A DNA stretch of 64,000 bases from Castellaniella sp049651205 (GTDB lineage: Bacteria; Pseudomonadota; Gammaproteobacteria; Burkholderiales; Burkholderiaceae_B). Location: assembly GCF_049651205.1 (NCBI RefSeq), contig NZ_JBASBR010000007.1:1-64000 (forward strand). The letters run 5' to 3'. Positions 7,640-16,416 of this stretch are shown piece by piece (positions within the stretch are counted from its first letter, which is position 1; each line of letters begins with the position of its first letter). The notes beneath the pieces are model-generated. The model did not search any database. It saw only the letters and a list, made by a program, of their open reading frames with translations, and was not told the DNA's origin. The position numbers were made by a program, and so were the translations under genes.

Positions 7640-8535
7640 CAGCGCCTCCAGTCTTGTGTGCGCCAGCGGGCAAACCAGCCAGTGTGTGCACTGAGTTCTA
7701 CATAGCGGTTACGCCCGCTCAGGATCAGAGAGGCCGGTTGCGTGGTCAGTTGTGTGAACAGCTGCTGATCCAGGCGCGCCAGCGCCTCAATCCACTCGCC
7801 CCACTGCTGCGAGATGGCCAGGTCATATAGGGAGAAATCAGTCTGGATATCGTTGGGTGGGGTGCGGCCCAATTGCGACTGGCCGGCGCCGCCGTACAAC
7901 CAGAGGCTGTTGACCGGCGCTTGCCCTAGTGCCGCTCTGGCCTGATTGGCAGGGTGCTCGTACCAAGCCATCTGCAAGGTGTTTGCCAGTTGTCGCCATG
8001 GCCGTGCAACAGCTTCTTGTGGCCACCAGTCGTTGACGGCACTGGTGGCCACAAGCGCAGGGCTGGCACACGGCAGCGTAACGGCTTGAGGCCAGCGCAC
8101 GCGCCAGGTGTCCGTCGTCAGGGCCTCAAGCTCAAGGCCGCTTTCCTGGAGGTAATCCTTTGCAGTTTCCCATAGGGCGTGGGATTGTTCTGGCGTGATA
8201 TCGAGCACTCGGGCGGGCAGCAGTGCCGCACCGTCACGTGAGGGTGCCATATGCACAAGCTCGGCCAGCCAGACGGGTTCCTTGTCTGCCGGTGCGCCAC
8301 GCAGCGGCCCCAGACCTGCGCTAATATGCTCTGCTTCAGCTGGGTTGAAGTTACAGGCCTTCAGCAACCAATGTTCGTGCGGCATGCACCAGGTATCTGC
8401 AGCAGGGCTTTGGGTAATAGCTGTGGTGCTGTGGGCCATCCAGGCAGCCAGTGCGGGTGCGCGCTGGGCTACATGTCCGGCAAGCTCGCCAGCAACTTCA
8501 GGTTCGGGCCAGGCCCCGGGGATCACAATATGCAT
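7624..8535 (-). CDS. rpfE: Conserved RpfE-type protein of unknown function next to recJ
   Basis: 303 residues, soluble, no signal peptide. It starts with MHIVIPGAW and has WCMPHEHWLLKACNFNPAE, NSLWLYGGAG and FSLYDLAISQQWGEWIEAL. Proteins with this pattern are annotated as 'RpfE-type regulatory protein' or as phosphoglycerate-mutase-like in Betaproteobacteria, and in Xanthomonas rpfE also adjoins recJ. Its biochemical activity is not established. The 16-bp overlap with recJ implies coupling. The name rests on resemblance and position. Confidence 0.75.
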   Translation of the reverse strand: MHIVIPGAWPEPEVAGELAGHVAQRAPALAAWMAHSTTAITQSPAADTWCMPHEHWLLKACNFNPAEAEHISAGLGPLRGAPADKEPVWLAELVHMAPSRDGAALLPARVLDITPEQSHALWETAKDYLQESGLELEALTTDTWRVRWPQAVTLPCASPALVATSAVNDWWPQEAVARPWRQLANTLQMAWYEHPANQARAALGQAPVNSLWLYGGAGQSQLGRTPPNDIQTDFSLYDLAISQQWGEWIEALARLDQQLFTQLTTQPASLILSGRNRYVELSAHTGWFARWRTQDWRRWWCSR

Positions 8536-8575
8536 GGCAGAATTGTAGAGTTAAACAGAACAGAAGGCAGTTCAT

Positions 8576-9847
8576 ATGGCCTATGAATGGTGGATTGGTG
8601 CCCGATATGCCGGTTTGGCCCGCACGGGGCGCAAAGGGCGTCGGGGCGACCGCTTTGTGTCGTTTGTTGCCGCCAGCTCGATGGCGGGTATCGCACTGGG
8701 GGTCGCTGCACTGATTATTGTGCTTTCGGTGATGAACGGCTTCCAGACACAGGTGCGAGATCGCATGCTGTCCGTTTTGCCACATATCGAGCTCTATTTT
8801 TCAGGTGTTGATCATCAGCAGGTGCTTGAGCACTGGCAAGAGTTGGCACAGGCTGCCAAGGGCGACCCCGAAGTACGTGGTGCCGCACCTTTTGTGGCTG
8901 CCCAGGCCATGGTAGCGCGCGGGCAGTCGCTTAGCGGCGTGCAGGTGCGAGGCATTGATCCGGCGGTCGAGCCCCAGGTATCTGATCTGGCGCAACAAAT
9001 GCAAACTGGCACGCTGGATTCCTTGAGCCCTGGTTCATATCATGTCATCGTCGGCAGCCAGATTGCGCAATCTTTAGGGGTAGGCGTAGGCGATACGCTG
9101 CTGATGCTGGCGCCACAGGGGTCGATTTCTCCGGCGGGGTTTGCGCCGCGGATGCGCCAGTTCACGGTCTCCGGGGTGTTTTCTTCTGGCTACTACGAAT
9201 ACGATGCGACGCTGGCTTTCGTCAACGTTCAGGACGCGGCCCGCGTGTTTCGTGACAGCGGTGTCAGCGGTGTGCGCTTGCGCATTGCCGACATGCAGCA
9301 GGCGCCCCAGGTAGCCCTGCGGGTGTTGCAGCGCATGCCTCGGGGTGTGCGCGCCACCGACTGGACGCAAAGCAACCGTACCTGGTTTGCTGCCGTCAAA
9401 ACCGAGAAACGCATGATGTTCCTGATTCTGGCCCTGATTGTGGCGGTTGCCGCTTTCAATCTGCTGTCGTCTCTAGTGATGGCCGTCAAAGACAAGCAGT
9501 CGGATATCGCCATACTGCGCACGCTAGGTGCAACACCTGGTGAGATCGCTCGGATATTTTTGGTGCAAGGGGCGCTGATCGGCGTGATTGGCACAGGCGC
9601 AGGGGTGGTTCTGGGCACGCTGCTTGCCTACAACATCGATGTGATCGTCCCCTGGATCGAGCGCATGCTGGGGATTCAATTTATCCCACAACAAATTTAT
9701 TTCATCAGCGAACTACCTTCCAATCCCCAGATTGGCGATATCACCTGGATTGGCGTGACCTCATTGGTGCTGTCCCTGCTGGCAACGCTATACCCCAGTT
9801 GGCGTGCTTCGCGCCTGCAACCCGCCCAGGTGCTGCGTCATGACTAA
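8576..9847 (+). CDS. lolC: Lipoprotein-releasing ABC transporter permease LolC/LolE
   Basis: 423 residues. An N-terminal helix (LGVAALIIVLSVMNGFQTQVRDRML) is followed by a large periplasmic domain and three C-terminal helices with KDKQSDIAILRTLGATP, the hallmark of the FtsX/LolCE family. The complex extracts lipoproteins from the inner membrane and hands them to LolA. Only one permease gene lies beside lolD, so the complex may be a homodimer. The start lies 40 bp from the divergent rpfE start. Confidence 0.95.
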   Translation: MAYEWWIGARYAGLARTGRKGRRGDRFVSFVAASSMAGIALGVAALIIVLSVMNGFQTQVRDRMLSVLPHIELYFSGVDHQQVLEHWQELAQAAKGDPEVRGAAPFVAAQAMVARGQSLSGVQVRGIDPAVEPQVSDLAQQMQTGTLDSLSPGSYHVIVGSQIAQSLGVGVGDTLLMLAPQGSISPAGFAPRMRQFTVSGVFSSGYYEYDATLAFVNVQDAARVFRDSGVSGVRLRIADMQQAPQVALRVLQRMPRGVRATDWTQSNRTWFAAVKTEKRMMFLILALIVAVAAFNLLSSLVMAVKDKQSDIAILRTLGATPGEIARIFLVQGALIGVIGTGAGVVLGTLLAYNIDVIVPWIERMLGIQFIPQQIYFISELPSNPQIGDITWIGVTSLVLSLLATLYPSWRASRLQPAQVLRHD

Positions 9848-10538
9848 TTCAACTCAAGACCCCAATATCGTCTTGCGGGCAGAGCATCTAGCAAAAACCT
9901 ACGATGAAGGTGCCAGCCGGGTTGAGGTTTTGCGAGACGTCAATTTGACAGTGCAGGCTCACGAGATGGTTGCGGTCATCGGTGCCTCGGGGTCTGGCAA
10001 AAGTACCTTGCTGCATGTGCTGGGGTTGCTGGATCAGGCGGATGCCGGGAAGCTATGGATCGCTGGCGAGGCTGCCAGCGGTCTGAATGAACGCCGCCGC
10101 AGCCAGTTGCGCAACCGCGCGCTGGGCTTTGTATATCAGTTTCACCATTTGCTGCCCGAGTTCTCTGCTCTGGATAATGTGGCGATGCCACTGATTGTGC
10201 GTGGCATGCGCCGGCCCCAGGCTCGCCAACAGGCAGAAGCCTTGTTGCAGCAAGTAGGCCTGCCAGACCGTGCCAGCCATTTTCCGGGCCAGTTGTCGGG
10301 CGGCGAACGTCAACGCGTGGCGCTGGCGCGTGCCCTGGTTACGCAGCCTGCCTGCGTACTGGCTGATGAACCCACCGGCAATCTCGACCGTCATACCGCA
10401 GACAAGATGTTCGATCTACTGCGTGAAATCAATCGGGATCTCGGAACTGCGTTTGTCATTGTCACGCATGATCCCGCCCTGGCGGCGTTGGCTCATCGCC
10501 AGCTGCACATGGAATCAGGGCATTTAGCCGAAAACTGA
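9840..10538 (+). CDS. lolD: Lipoprotein-releasing ABC transporter ATPase LolD
   Basis: 232 residues from ATG 9840, which overlaps the permease end by 8 bp and gives the normal LolD length. Walker A GASGSGKST, signature LSGGERQRVALARAL and Walker B VLADEPTGNLD are all present; HHLLPEFSALDNVAMP in the Q-loop region is typical of LolD. It drives release of outer-membrane lipoproteins. An upstream in-frame ATG at 9804 lies inside the permease gene and is less likely. Confidence 0.97.
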   Translation: MTNSTQDPNIVLRAEHLAKTYDEGASRVEVLRDVNLTVQAHEMVAVIGASGSGKSTLLHVLGLLDQADAGKLWIAGEAASGLNERRRSQLRNRALGFVYQFHHLLPEFSALDNVAMPLIVRGMRRPQARQQAEALLQQVGLPDRASHFPGQLSGGERQRVALARALVTQPACVLADEPTGNLDRHTADKMFDLLREINRDLGTAFVIVTHDPALAALAHRQLHMESGHLAEN

Positions 10539-10557
10539 ACCTCTGGGCGGGCCTGCC

Positions 10558-11385
10558 ATGTTGATTGACACCCATTGTCACCTCGATGCCGCAGAGTTTG
10601 AAGATGACCGTGATGCGGTGATTGCCCGGTCGCGGCAGGCCGGCGTGCGCGCAATCGTGATCCCGGCCGTGGGCGCAAACAACTTCCAGGTGGTGCGCCA
10701 GTTGGCAGGGCAACTGCCTGGCGGGGCCTATGCCCTGGGGATCCATCCGCTGCTTGTTGCACAGGCCACAGAGGCTGATCTGGACGGCCTTAAAGACTGT
10801 CTGCAGGCCTGGCGTGATGATCCCCGTCTGGTGGCCATCGGCGAAATTGGTCTGGATTTCTTTGTGCCGGAAATCAGCACGCCATCCGGACGATCCCGGC
10901 AGGAGTACTTTTATCAGCGGCAACTGGACCTGGCCGTACAGTTCGATCTGCCCGTGCTGCTGCATGTGCGGCGCTCACAGGATGTTTTGCTCAAGTATTT
11001 GCGCAGGCGCCCAACAGTGTGTGGGATTGCCCATGCGTTCAATGGCAGTTTCCAGCAGGCCCAGCAATTCATCCAGCAGGGGTTCGTGCTGGGGGTTGGC
11101 GGCGCGATGACCTTTGACCGTGCACTGCAAATCCGTCGGCTGGCTGCTCAGTTGCCGGGTGATGCCCTGGTGCTTGAAACAGATGCACCGGATATCCCGC
11201 CGGCCTGGCTTGGGATTGCAGGCGCGCCTATACGGCCACGTAATGAGCCTGCCCAAGTGGCGAAGATTGCTGAGTGCCTGGCACAGCTGCGTGATGAACC
11301 CGTTTCCCAGCTTGTAGCCAGGTGCGCAGATAATGCAGTGCGGGTATTGCCGCGTCTGTCGGCTGTGCTGCAAACAGCACGCTGA
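10558..11385 (+). CDS. tatD: TatD-family metal-dependent DNase
   Basis: 275 residues with the TatD amidohydrolase-type barrel: IDTHCHLD at the start (metal-binding His pair), AIGEIGLDFF (catalytic Glu), LHVRRSQ, HAFNGS and ETDAPDIPP. TatD enzymes are Mg-dependent 3'-5' exonucleases acting in DNA repair and degradation. The gene follows lolD after 19 bp and probably shares its transcript; a hairpin follows it before comEC. Confidence 0.94.
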   Translation: MLIDTHCHLDAAEFEDDRDAVIARSRQAGVRAIVIPAVGANNFQVVRQLAGQLPGGAYALGIHPLLVAQATEADLDGLKDCLQAWRDDPRLVAIGEIGLDFFVPEISTPSGRSRQEYFYQRQLDLAVQFDLPVLLHVRRSQDVLLKYLRRRPTVCGIAHAFNGSFQQAQQFIQQGFVLGVGGAMTFDRALQIRRLAAQLPGDALVLETDAPDIPPAWLGIAGAPIRPRNEPAQVAKIAECLAQLRDEPVSQLVARCADNAVRVLPRLSAVLQTAR

Positions 11386-11440
11386 TCTCGATTTGTCCTG
11401 GCAAGCTGCAGTAGCGTAATACGCGTGTGCAGCCCCTGTG

Positions 11441-11469
11441 CAAGGCTTTGCTGTCAATAGCAAACCTTG
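11441..11469 (+). terminator. Hairpin between tatD and comEC
   Basis: CAAGG plus TTTGCT (11441-11452, one bulged C) pairs with AGCAAA plus CCTTG (11459-11469): 11 pairs and a 6-nt loop. There is no T run after it, only TTGCT, so it may reduce rather than stop read-through from lolCD-tatD into comEC. Confidence 0.5.
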
Positions 11470-11488
11470 TTGCTAAAGGACATCCATC

Positions 11489-14029
11489 ATGATCGGCCGG
11501 CTGACAGTAGCAGCCGGCCTGGCCGGTATCGCGATTGTCCATCAATTGCAGACGTTACCGGGAGTACTGCTGCCTGTGCTAATAGGTGGCATGGGCGCAG
11601 GCTTGTTGGCCCTGGGCAAGCGTTGGACGCAACGCAGGCGTGGCTGCGCAAGCCGTTGGCTGTGGCGTGTGGGCCTGTGGATTCTGGTGGCCAGTGTATC
11701 GGCGGCAGTGACGGCGCATCGTGCGCAACAGCGGCTTGATCAGCACCTCGCGCCTGACAATGTCGACAAGGTATCGCGCGTCATCTTGCGTGTTCATGGG
11801 CTACCCAGGCTGCAAGCCGACAAAATCCGCTTTGAGGCCGATATCTTGCAGGCCCATCCTCCCGGGGTCCCTCGGCGGGTGCTGGTGAGCTGGTCTGCGG
11901 CAGGCTGGCGTAGCCCCTATGCTGCGCCTACCCCTGCAGAGCCGCCATTTCCTGTGATCCAGGCAGGGCAGGTGTGGCGCATGGCATTGGTGCTTAGGCC
12001 GGTTCATGCCGCGCAAAATATTGCGGCATTCGACTACGAAGCACATCTTTTTGCTCAAGGTGTCCGGGCCCTGGGCACGGTGCGCGGAGTACCGGAATAC
12101 CGAAGAGATGATGGCTGGCAGGATGTTGGTATCGTCGCCGACAGGGCCCGCCATGAAATCCGCGAGGCCATGGCGCCTTTTTTGCAAGGGCTGCGCTATG
12201 GTGCTGTCCTGCGGGCATTGGCCATCGGCGACCAGGACGGCATGGAGGATGCCGACTGGCAAGTGTTCAACCGCACCGGTTTATCGCACCTCGTGTCCAT
12301 ATCCGGATCACACATCACGATGCTGGCAGGCGTAGCCGCGTGGCTCACCCAATGGGTCTGGCGGCGAGGACGCTGGCGCGGGCGGATTCTGGCCGAGCGC
12401 TGGCCGGCACGCCGTGCGGCTGCGTGTGCGGCCTTGCTGTTTGCCTGGTTGTACTGTCTATTGGCGGGCTGGGGTGTGCCTGCCCAGCGAACCTTTATGA
12501 TGTTGGCGGTGGTGGCGGGGGCCCAGTTAGTGCAATTGCGCCTGTCTGGTGCACGCGTGCTGGCACTTGCGGCCGTTGTGGTCTGTGTGCTGGATCCCTG
12601 GGCATTGCTGGCCAGTGGATTCTGGCTGTCCTTTGCCGCAGTGGCTGTACTGTTGGCGGTAGGCGCGCGGTTGGCCTCCAGGCAGGGCACACTGGGCTCA
12701 GGCGCTGCGCCTGTTCCCGCCGGCCGGCTCAAGCGGCTTCTGCACGGGCTTGGTCTGGCCGCTCGTCTGCAATGGGCAATCACGTTGGCCCTGGCACCGG
12801 TACTGGCACGGGTCTTTCACGAAATCTCGCTGGTATCGCCACTGGCCAATGCTTATGCCATTCCGGTGATCGAGCTCCTCGTCACGCCTTTGTCTCTCTT
12901 ATTGGCAGTCGTGTCCCTGATGCCGGGTCTGGCGCTGCTTGCCACCGGGCTTGCCCAGGCCGCCCACGGGATCCTGAATCTGATGATGTACCCAACCGAG
13001 TGGCTGGCTGCGCTACCATCTTGGCCAGTAGCCGCCGGACCTGTCGGTGGGTACGTACTGGCATGTGCGGGTGCGGCCATCGCCTTGTGGCCACATCCAT
13101 TGGCCGGCCAGGGACGGCTCGCCACTGACTTGCGGCGTCTGCGTCCCTGGGCGTGGCTGGGCATCGTGCCCATGATGATCTGGAGGCCCCCCACGCCTGC
13201 GCCAGGTGAGTGGGATGCCTATGCACTGGATGTCGGCCAGGGCAGTGCCGTGATCATCCGAACCGCCCGGCACGCGGTTTTATTTGATGCCGGGGCCCGT
13301 CATGCGCGTGATTCGGACGAGGGGCAGCGCACGGTGGTACCTGTCTTGCGCGCCCTGGGTATTCGGCAGCTGGACGCCGTGGTGCTCTCTCATGCGGATC
13401 TGGATCATGCAGGAGGTGCACGCAGTGTGCTGGCAGCCGTGCCGGTGCAGCAAACATTCAGTTCCTTTGACTTGCCCCGTTGGCTTGGTGGTGAGGCGCG
13501 TCGCCTGGATGCCGCGCCAGCCGTTCTGCCAATGGCCGCGACGGCTTGCCTGTTTGGCGGCCGCTGGCAGGTGGATGGCGTCAGTTTCGAATTTTTATGG
13601 CCGCTGGATGAACGCCTGATACGCAAGGGAACCCAAGCCAACGCGGGCAGCTGTGTGCTGCGGGTGCGGGGCCGATATCACAGTGTGTTGCTGACAGGAG
13701 ATATCGAGGCGCGCACCGAAGCTGCGCTGGTCCAGCGTGGGTTGACATCCACCGATGTGGTGGTGGCTGCCCACCACGGATCCAAAACCTCATCCTCCGC
13801 CTTGTTTGTGGATACGGTTGCTGCCAGGCATCTGATTGTGCAGGTGGGCCGCTGGAATCGCCACAATCATCCAGCACCCGCCGTATTGCGGCGTTGGCAG
13901 GCAGCAGGTGCAAATATCTGGCGCACCGACTGGCTGGGTGGAGTCAACGTGCACTCGCGCATCGATGGCCTATCGTTGTACAGTGTTCTGGAGTCGTCAC
14001 GTCGATATTGGCATGGACGGCGCCCGTAA
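11489..14029 (+). CDS. comEC: DNA internalization-related competence protein ComEC/Rec2
   Basis: 846 residues. An N-terminal membrane segment precedes the OB-like domain. Next comes the competence domain with many helices (GLRYGAVLRALAIGDQDGM, then LSHLVSISGSHITMLAG at about residues 265-281). The C-terminal third is a metallo-beta-lactamase-like domain (YALDVGQGSAVII, LSHADLDHAGG, LLTGDIEA, AAHHGSKTSSS). ComEC forms the inner-membrane channel for single-stranded DNA uptake during transformation. All domains are present and there is no frameshift, so the gene looks intact. Other competence genes are not in the window. Confidence 0.95.
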   Translation: MIGRLTVAAGLAGIAIVHQLQTLPGVLLPVLIGGMGAGLLALGKRWTQRRRGCASRWLWRVGLWILVASVSAAVTAHRAQQRLDQHLAPDNVDKVSRVILRVHGLPRLQADKIRFEADILQAHPPGVPRRVLVSWSAAGWRSPYAAPTPAEPPFPVIQAGQVWRMALVLRPVHAAQNIAAFDYEAHLFAQGVRALGTVRGVPEYRRDDGWQDVGIVADRARHEIREAMAPFLQGLRYGAVLRALAIGDQDGMEDADWQVFNRTGLSHLVSISGSHITMLAGVAAWLTQWVWRRGRWRGRILAERWPARRAAACAALLFAWLYCLLAGWGVPAQRTFMMLAVVAGAQLVQLRLSGARVLALAAVVVCVLDPWALLASGFWLSFAAVAVLLAVGARLASRQGTLGSGAAPVPAGRLKRLLHGLGLAARLQWAITLALAPVLARVFHEISLVSPLANAYAIPVIELLVTPLSLLLAVVSLMPGLALLATGLAQAAHGILNLMMYPTEWLAALPSWPVAAGPVGGYVLACAGAAIALWPHPLAGQGRLATDLRRLRPWAWLGIVPMMIWRPPTPAPGEWDAYALDVGQGSAVIIRTARHAVLFDAGARHARDSDEGQRTVVPVLRALGIRQLDAVVLSHADLDHAGGARSVLAAVPVQQTFSSFDLPRWLGGEARRLDAAPAVLPMAATACLFGGRWQVDGVSFEFLWPLDERLIRKGTQANAGSCVLRVRGRYHSVLLTGDIEARTEAALVQRGLTSTDVVVAAHHGSKTSSSALFVDTVAARHLIVQVGRWNRHNHPAPAVLRRWQAAGANIWRTDWLGGVNVHSRIDGLSLYSVLESSRRYWHGRRP

Positions 14030-14143
14030 TGGTTTTCGCGATCTTGCGCTTCATGGCGGGATCGGCGATGATGCGGCAGCCGTCCAAAAGACGACAACGG
14101 CCCGTTTTCGGGCTCTTGAAAAATCCACAAGATTTTCGCCACC

Positions 14144-15376
14144 ATGACACAGACACCACTCAAGTTCTATGTCCCCGAACCCTCGGGGCGTCCCGGTCAG
14201 GCCACTGACTTCTCGTATTTGCGGCTGCAGCCGGCAGGCGCCGCCCGCAAGCCACCCATCGACACCTTAGCCTACGATACCCGCGACCTCGCACTGGGTT
14301 TGATCCGGGTGCTGGATGATGAGGGCGAGGCGCAAGGCCCTTGGGCCGAAAATCCCCCTGATCAGGACATCTTGCGCCGTGGCATGCAGGCGATGATCAA
14401 GACACGCATTTTCGACGCCCGGATGGTGATTGCCCAACGCCAGAAAAAGACCTCGTTTTACATGCAGTGCCTGGGTGAAGAGGCCATTGCCATCGGGCAG
14501 TCGCTGGCCCTGAGGCCGGGTGACATGCATTTTCCCTCGTATCGCCAGCAGGGGCTTCTGATCGCCCAGGATTACCCGCTGTTCGACATGATGTGCCAGA
14601 TCTTTTCAAACGACAAAGATCCGCTCAAGGGCCGTCAATTGCCGGTGCTGTATTCGGTGCCCGAAAAAGGGTTCTTTACGCTTTCCGGCAATCTGGGCAC
14701 ACAGATGCCCCAGGCAGTGGGTTGGGCTATGGCGTCCGCCATCAAGGGCGACACGCGTATCGCTTGCGGCTGGATTGGCGATGGCGCCACGGCCGAATCC
14801 GACTACCAGACAGCCTTGCTGTTTGCCCATGTCTACCGGGCACCGGTGATCCTCAACGTCATCAACAACCAGTGGGCGATTTCCACATTTCAGTCGGTGG
14901 CGGGTGGCGAAGGCATCACCCTGGCCGCACGAGGCATCGGCTCCAACATTGCATCGTTGCGGGTAGATGGCAATGATTTCCTGGCGGTGTACGCAGCTTC
15001 TCGCTGGGCTGCCGATCGGGCTCGCAACAACCATGGTGCAACCCTCATCGAGTGGGTCAGCTACCGCGCCGGGCCGCACTCCACCTCGGATGATCCGTCC
15101 AAATACCGGCCGGCAGATGATTGGTCACGGTATCCACTAGGAGACCCCATTACGCGCCTGAAGCAATACATGATTGCGCAAGCCATGTGGTCTGAGCAAG
15201 AGCACCAGGACACGCAAAAAGCATGCGAGGCTGAAGTAGTGGCTGCTCAGAAAAAGGCAGAATCCCACGGCACGCTGGCCACAGGGCGCACATCCAGTGT
15301 GGCCACGATGTTTGAAGATGTATACAAGGACATGCCAGAGCATCTGCGCCGGCAGCGTCAAGAGCTGGGGGTCTGA
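14144..15376 (+). CDS. bkdA1: Branched-chain 2-oxo acid dehydrogenase E1 subunit alpha
   Basis: 410 residues, the length of Pseudomonas BkdA1. The thiamine diphosphate motif is visible as GDGATAESD ... LNVINNQWAIS. KKTSFYMQCLGEEAIAIG and RAGPHSTSDDPSKYRP are typical of the E1alpha of the branched-chain complex. With E1beta it decarboxylates the 2-oxo acids of valine, leucine and isoleucine. It is the first gene of a four-gene operon. The 114-bp gap after comEC contains a small GCCCG/CGGGC hairpin (14100-14113) and no bkdR-type regulator. Confidence 0.95.
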   Translation: MTQTPLKFYVPEPSGRPGQATDFSYLRLQPAGAARKPPIDTLAYDTRDLALGLIRVLDDEGEAQGPWAENPPDQDILRRGMQAMIKTRIFDARMVIAQRQKKTSFYMQCLGEEAIAIGQSLALRPGDMHFPSYRQQGLLIAQDYPLFDMMCQIFSNDKDPLKGRQLPVLYSVPEKGFFTLSGNLGTQMPQAVGWAMASAIKGDTRIACGWIGDGATAESDYQTALLFAHVYRAPVILNVINNQWAISTFQSVAGGEGITLAARGIGSNIASLRVDGNDFLAVYAASRWAADRARNNHGATLIEWVSYRAGPHSTSDDPSKYRPADDWSRYPLGDPITRLKQYMIAQAMWSEQEHQDTQKACEAEVVAAQKKAESHGTLATGRTSSVATMFEDVYKDMPEHLRRQRQELGV

Positions 15377-15378
15377 CG

Positions 15379-16416
15379 ATGGCACAGGAAAAAATGAAAA
15401 CGCGTCCGATGACCATGATTCAGGCCCTGCGCTCCGCCATGGACATCATGCTTGAGCGCGATGATAACGTGGTGGTGTTTGGCGAGGATGTTGGCTATTT
15501 TGGTGGCGTGTTCCGATGCACCGAAGGCCTGCAGGCCAAGTATGGCCAATCGCGGGTATTTGATGCACCCATTTCCGAAAGCGGGATTGTGGCCGCTGCC
15601 GTGGGGATGGGGGCTTACGGGCTTCGCCCCGTGGTTGAAATCCAGTTTGCAGATTACTTTTACCCGGCCGCAGACCAGATCTTTTCTGAAGCGGCACGGT
15701 TGCGATATCGGTCGGCGGGTGGTTACACCTCACCGCTTACTATTCGCATGCCCTGCGGGGGTGGCATTTTTGGCGGGCAAACGCACAGCCAAAGCCCCGA
15801 AGCGCTGTTTACCCACGTGTCGGGCTTGCGTACGGTGATGCCTTCCAACCCCTACGACGCCAAAGGCCTGCTGATCAGTTCCATCGAAAACGATGACCCG
15901 GTGATCTTCCTCGAGCCCAAGCGGCTTTATAACGGGCCGTTTGATGGCCACCATGATCAACCGGTGGTGCCGTGGTCCAAGCATCCTTTGGGCAACGTGC
16001 CTGAAGGCTATTACACCGTGCCGCTGGACAAGGCTGCGCTGTATCGTGAGGGCCGCGAACTCACCGTGCTTACCTATGGCACGATGGTTTATGTGGCCGA
16101 GGTGGCGGCCCGTGACGCCGGCATTGATGCCGACATCATTGATTTACGCAGCCTCTGGCCGCTGGATCTCGACGCCATCCTGAACTCGGTGCGCAAAACC
16201 GGCCGTTGCGTGGTCTTGCACGAGGCCACCCGCACCAGCGGGTTTGGTGCCGAGCTCTGCGCACTGGTGCAAGAGCACTGCTTTTATCATCTTGAAGCCC
16301 CGATCGAACGCATCACGGGATGGGATACGCCGTATCCGCACTCTCATGAGTGGGCATATTTCCCCGGCCCCAAACGGGTTGCCGAGGCATTCAAACGTGC
16401 GTTCCGGGAGGCATAA
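15379..16416 (+). CDS. bkdA2: Branched-chain 2-oxo acid dehydrogenase E1 subunit beta
   Basis: 345 residues, two bases after E1alpha. Transketolase pyrimidine-domain features: NVVVFGEDVGYFGGVFRCT, VFDAPISESGIVAAAVGMG and IRMPCGGGIFGGQTHSQS; then a C-terminal transketolase domain with DIIDLRSLWPLD. It completes the E1 heterotetramer, contributing the glutamate that activates the cofactor (GEDVG or SES region). Its stop overlaps the E2 start (TAATG). Confidence 0.96.
   Translation: MAQEKMKTRPMTMIQALRSAMDIMLERDDNVVVFGEDVGYFGGVFRCTEGLQAKYGQSRVFDAPISESGIVAAAVGMGAYGLRPVVEIQFADYFYPAADQIFSEAARLRYRSAGGYTSPLTIRMPCGGGIFGGQTHSQSPEALFTHVSGLRTVMPSNPYDAKGLLISSIENDDPVIFLEPKRLYNGPFDGHHDQPVVPWSKHPLGNVPEGYYTVPLDKAALYREGRELTVLTYGTMVYVAEVAARDAGIDADIIDLRSLWPLDLDAILNSVRKTGRCVVLHEATRTSGFGAELCALVQEHCFYHLEAPIERITGWDTPYPHSHEWAYFPGPKRVAEAFKRAFREA

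Noticed and set aside
13944..14159. 71-codon minus-strand frame at the comEC-bkd junction, considered as a small regulator
   Set aside because: It has no helix-turn-helix pattern and mostly overlaps comEC coding sequence.
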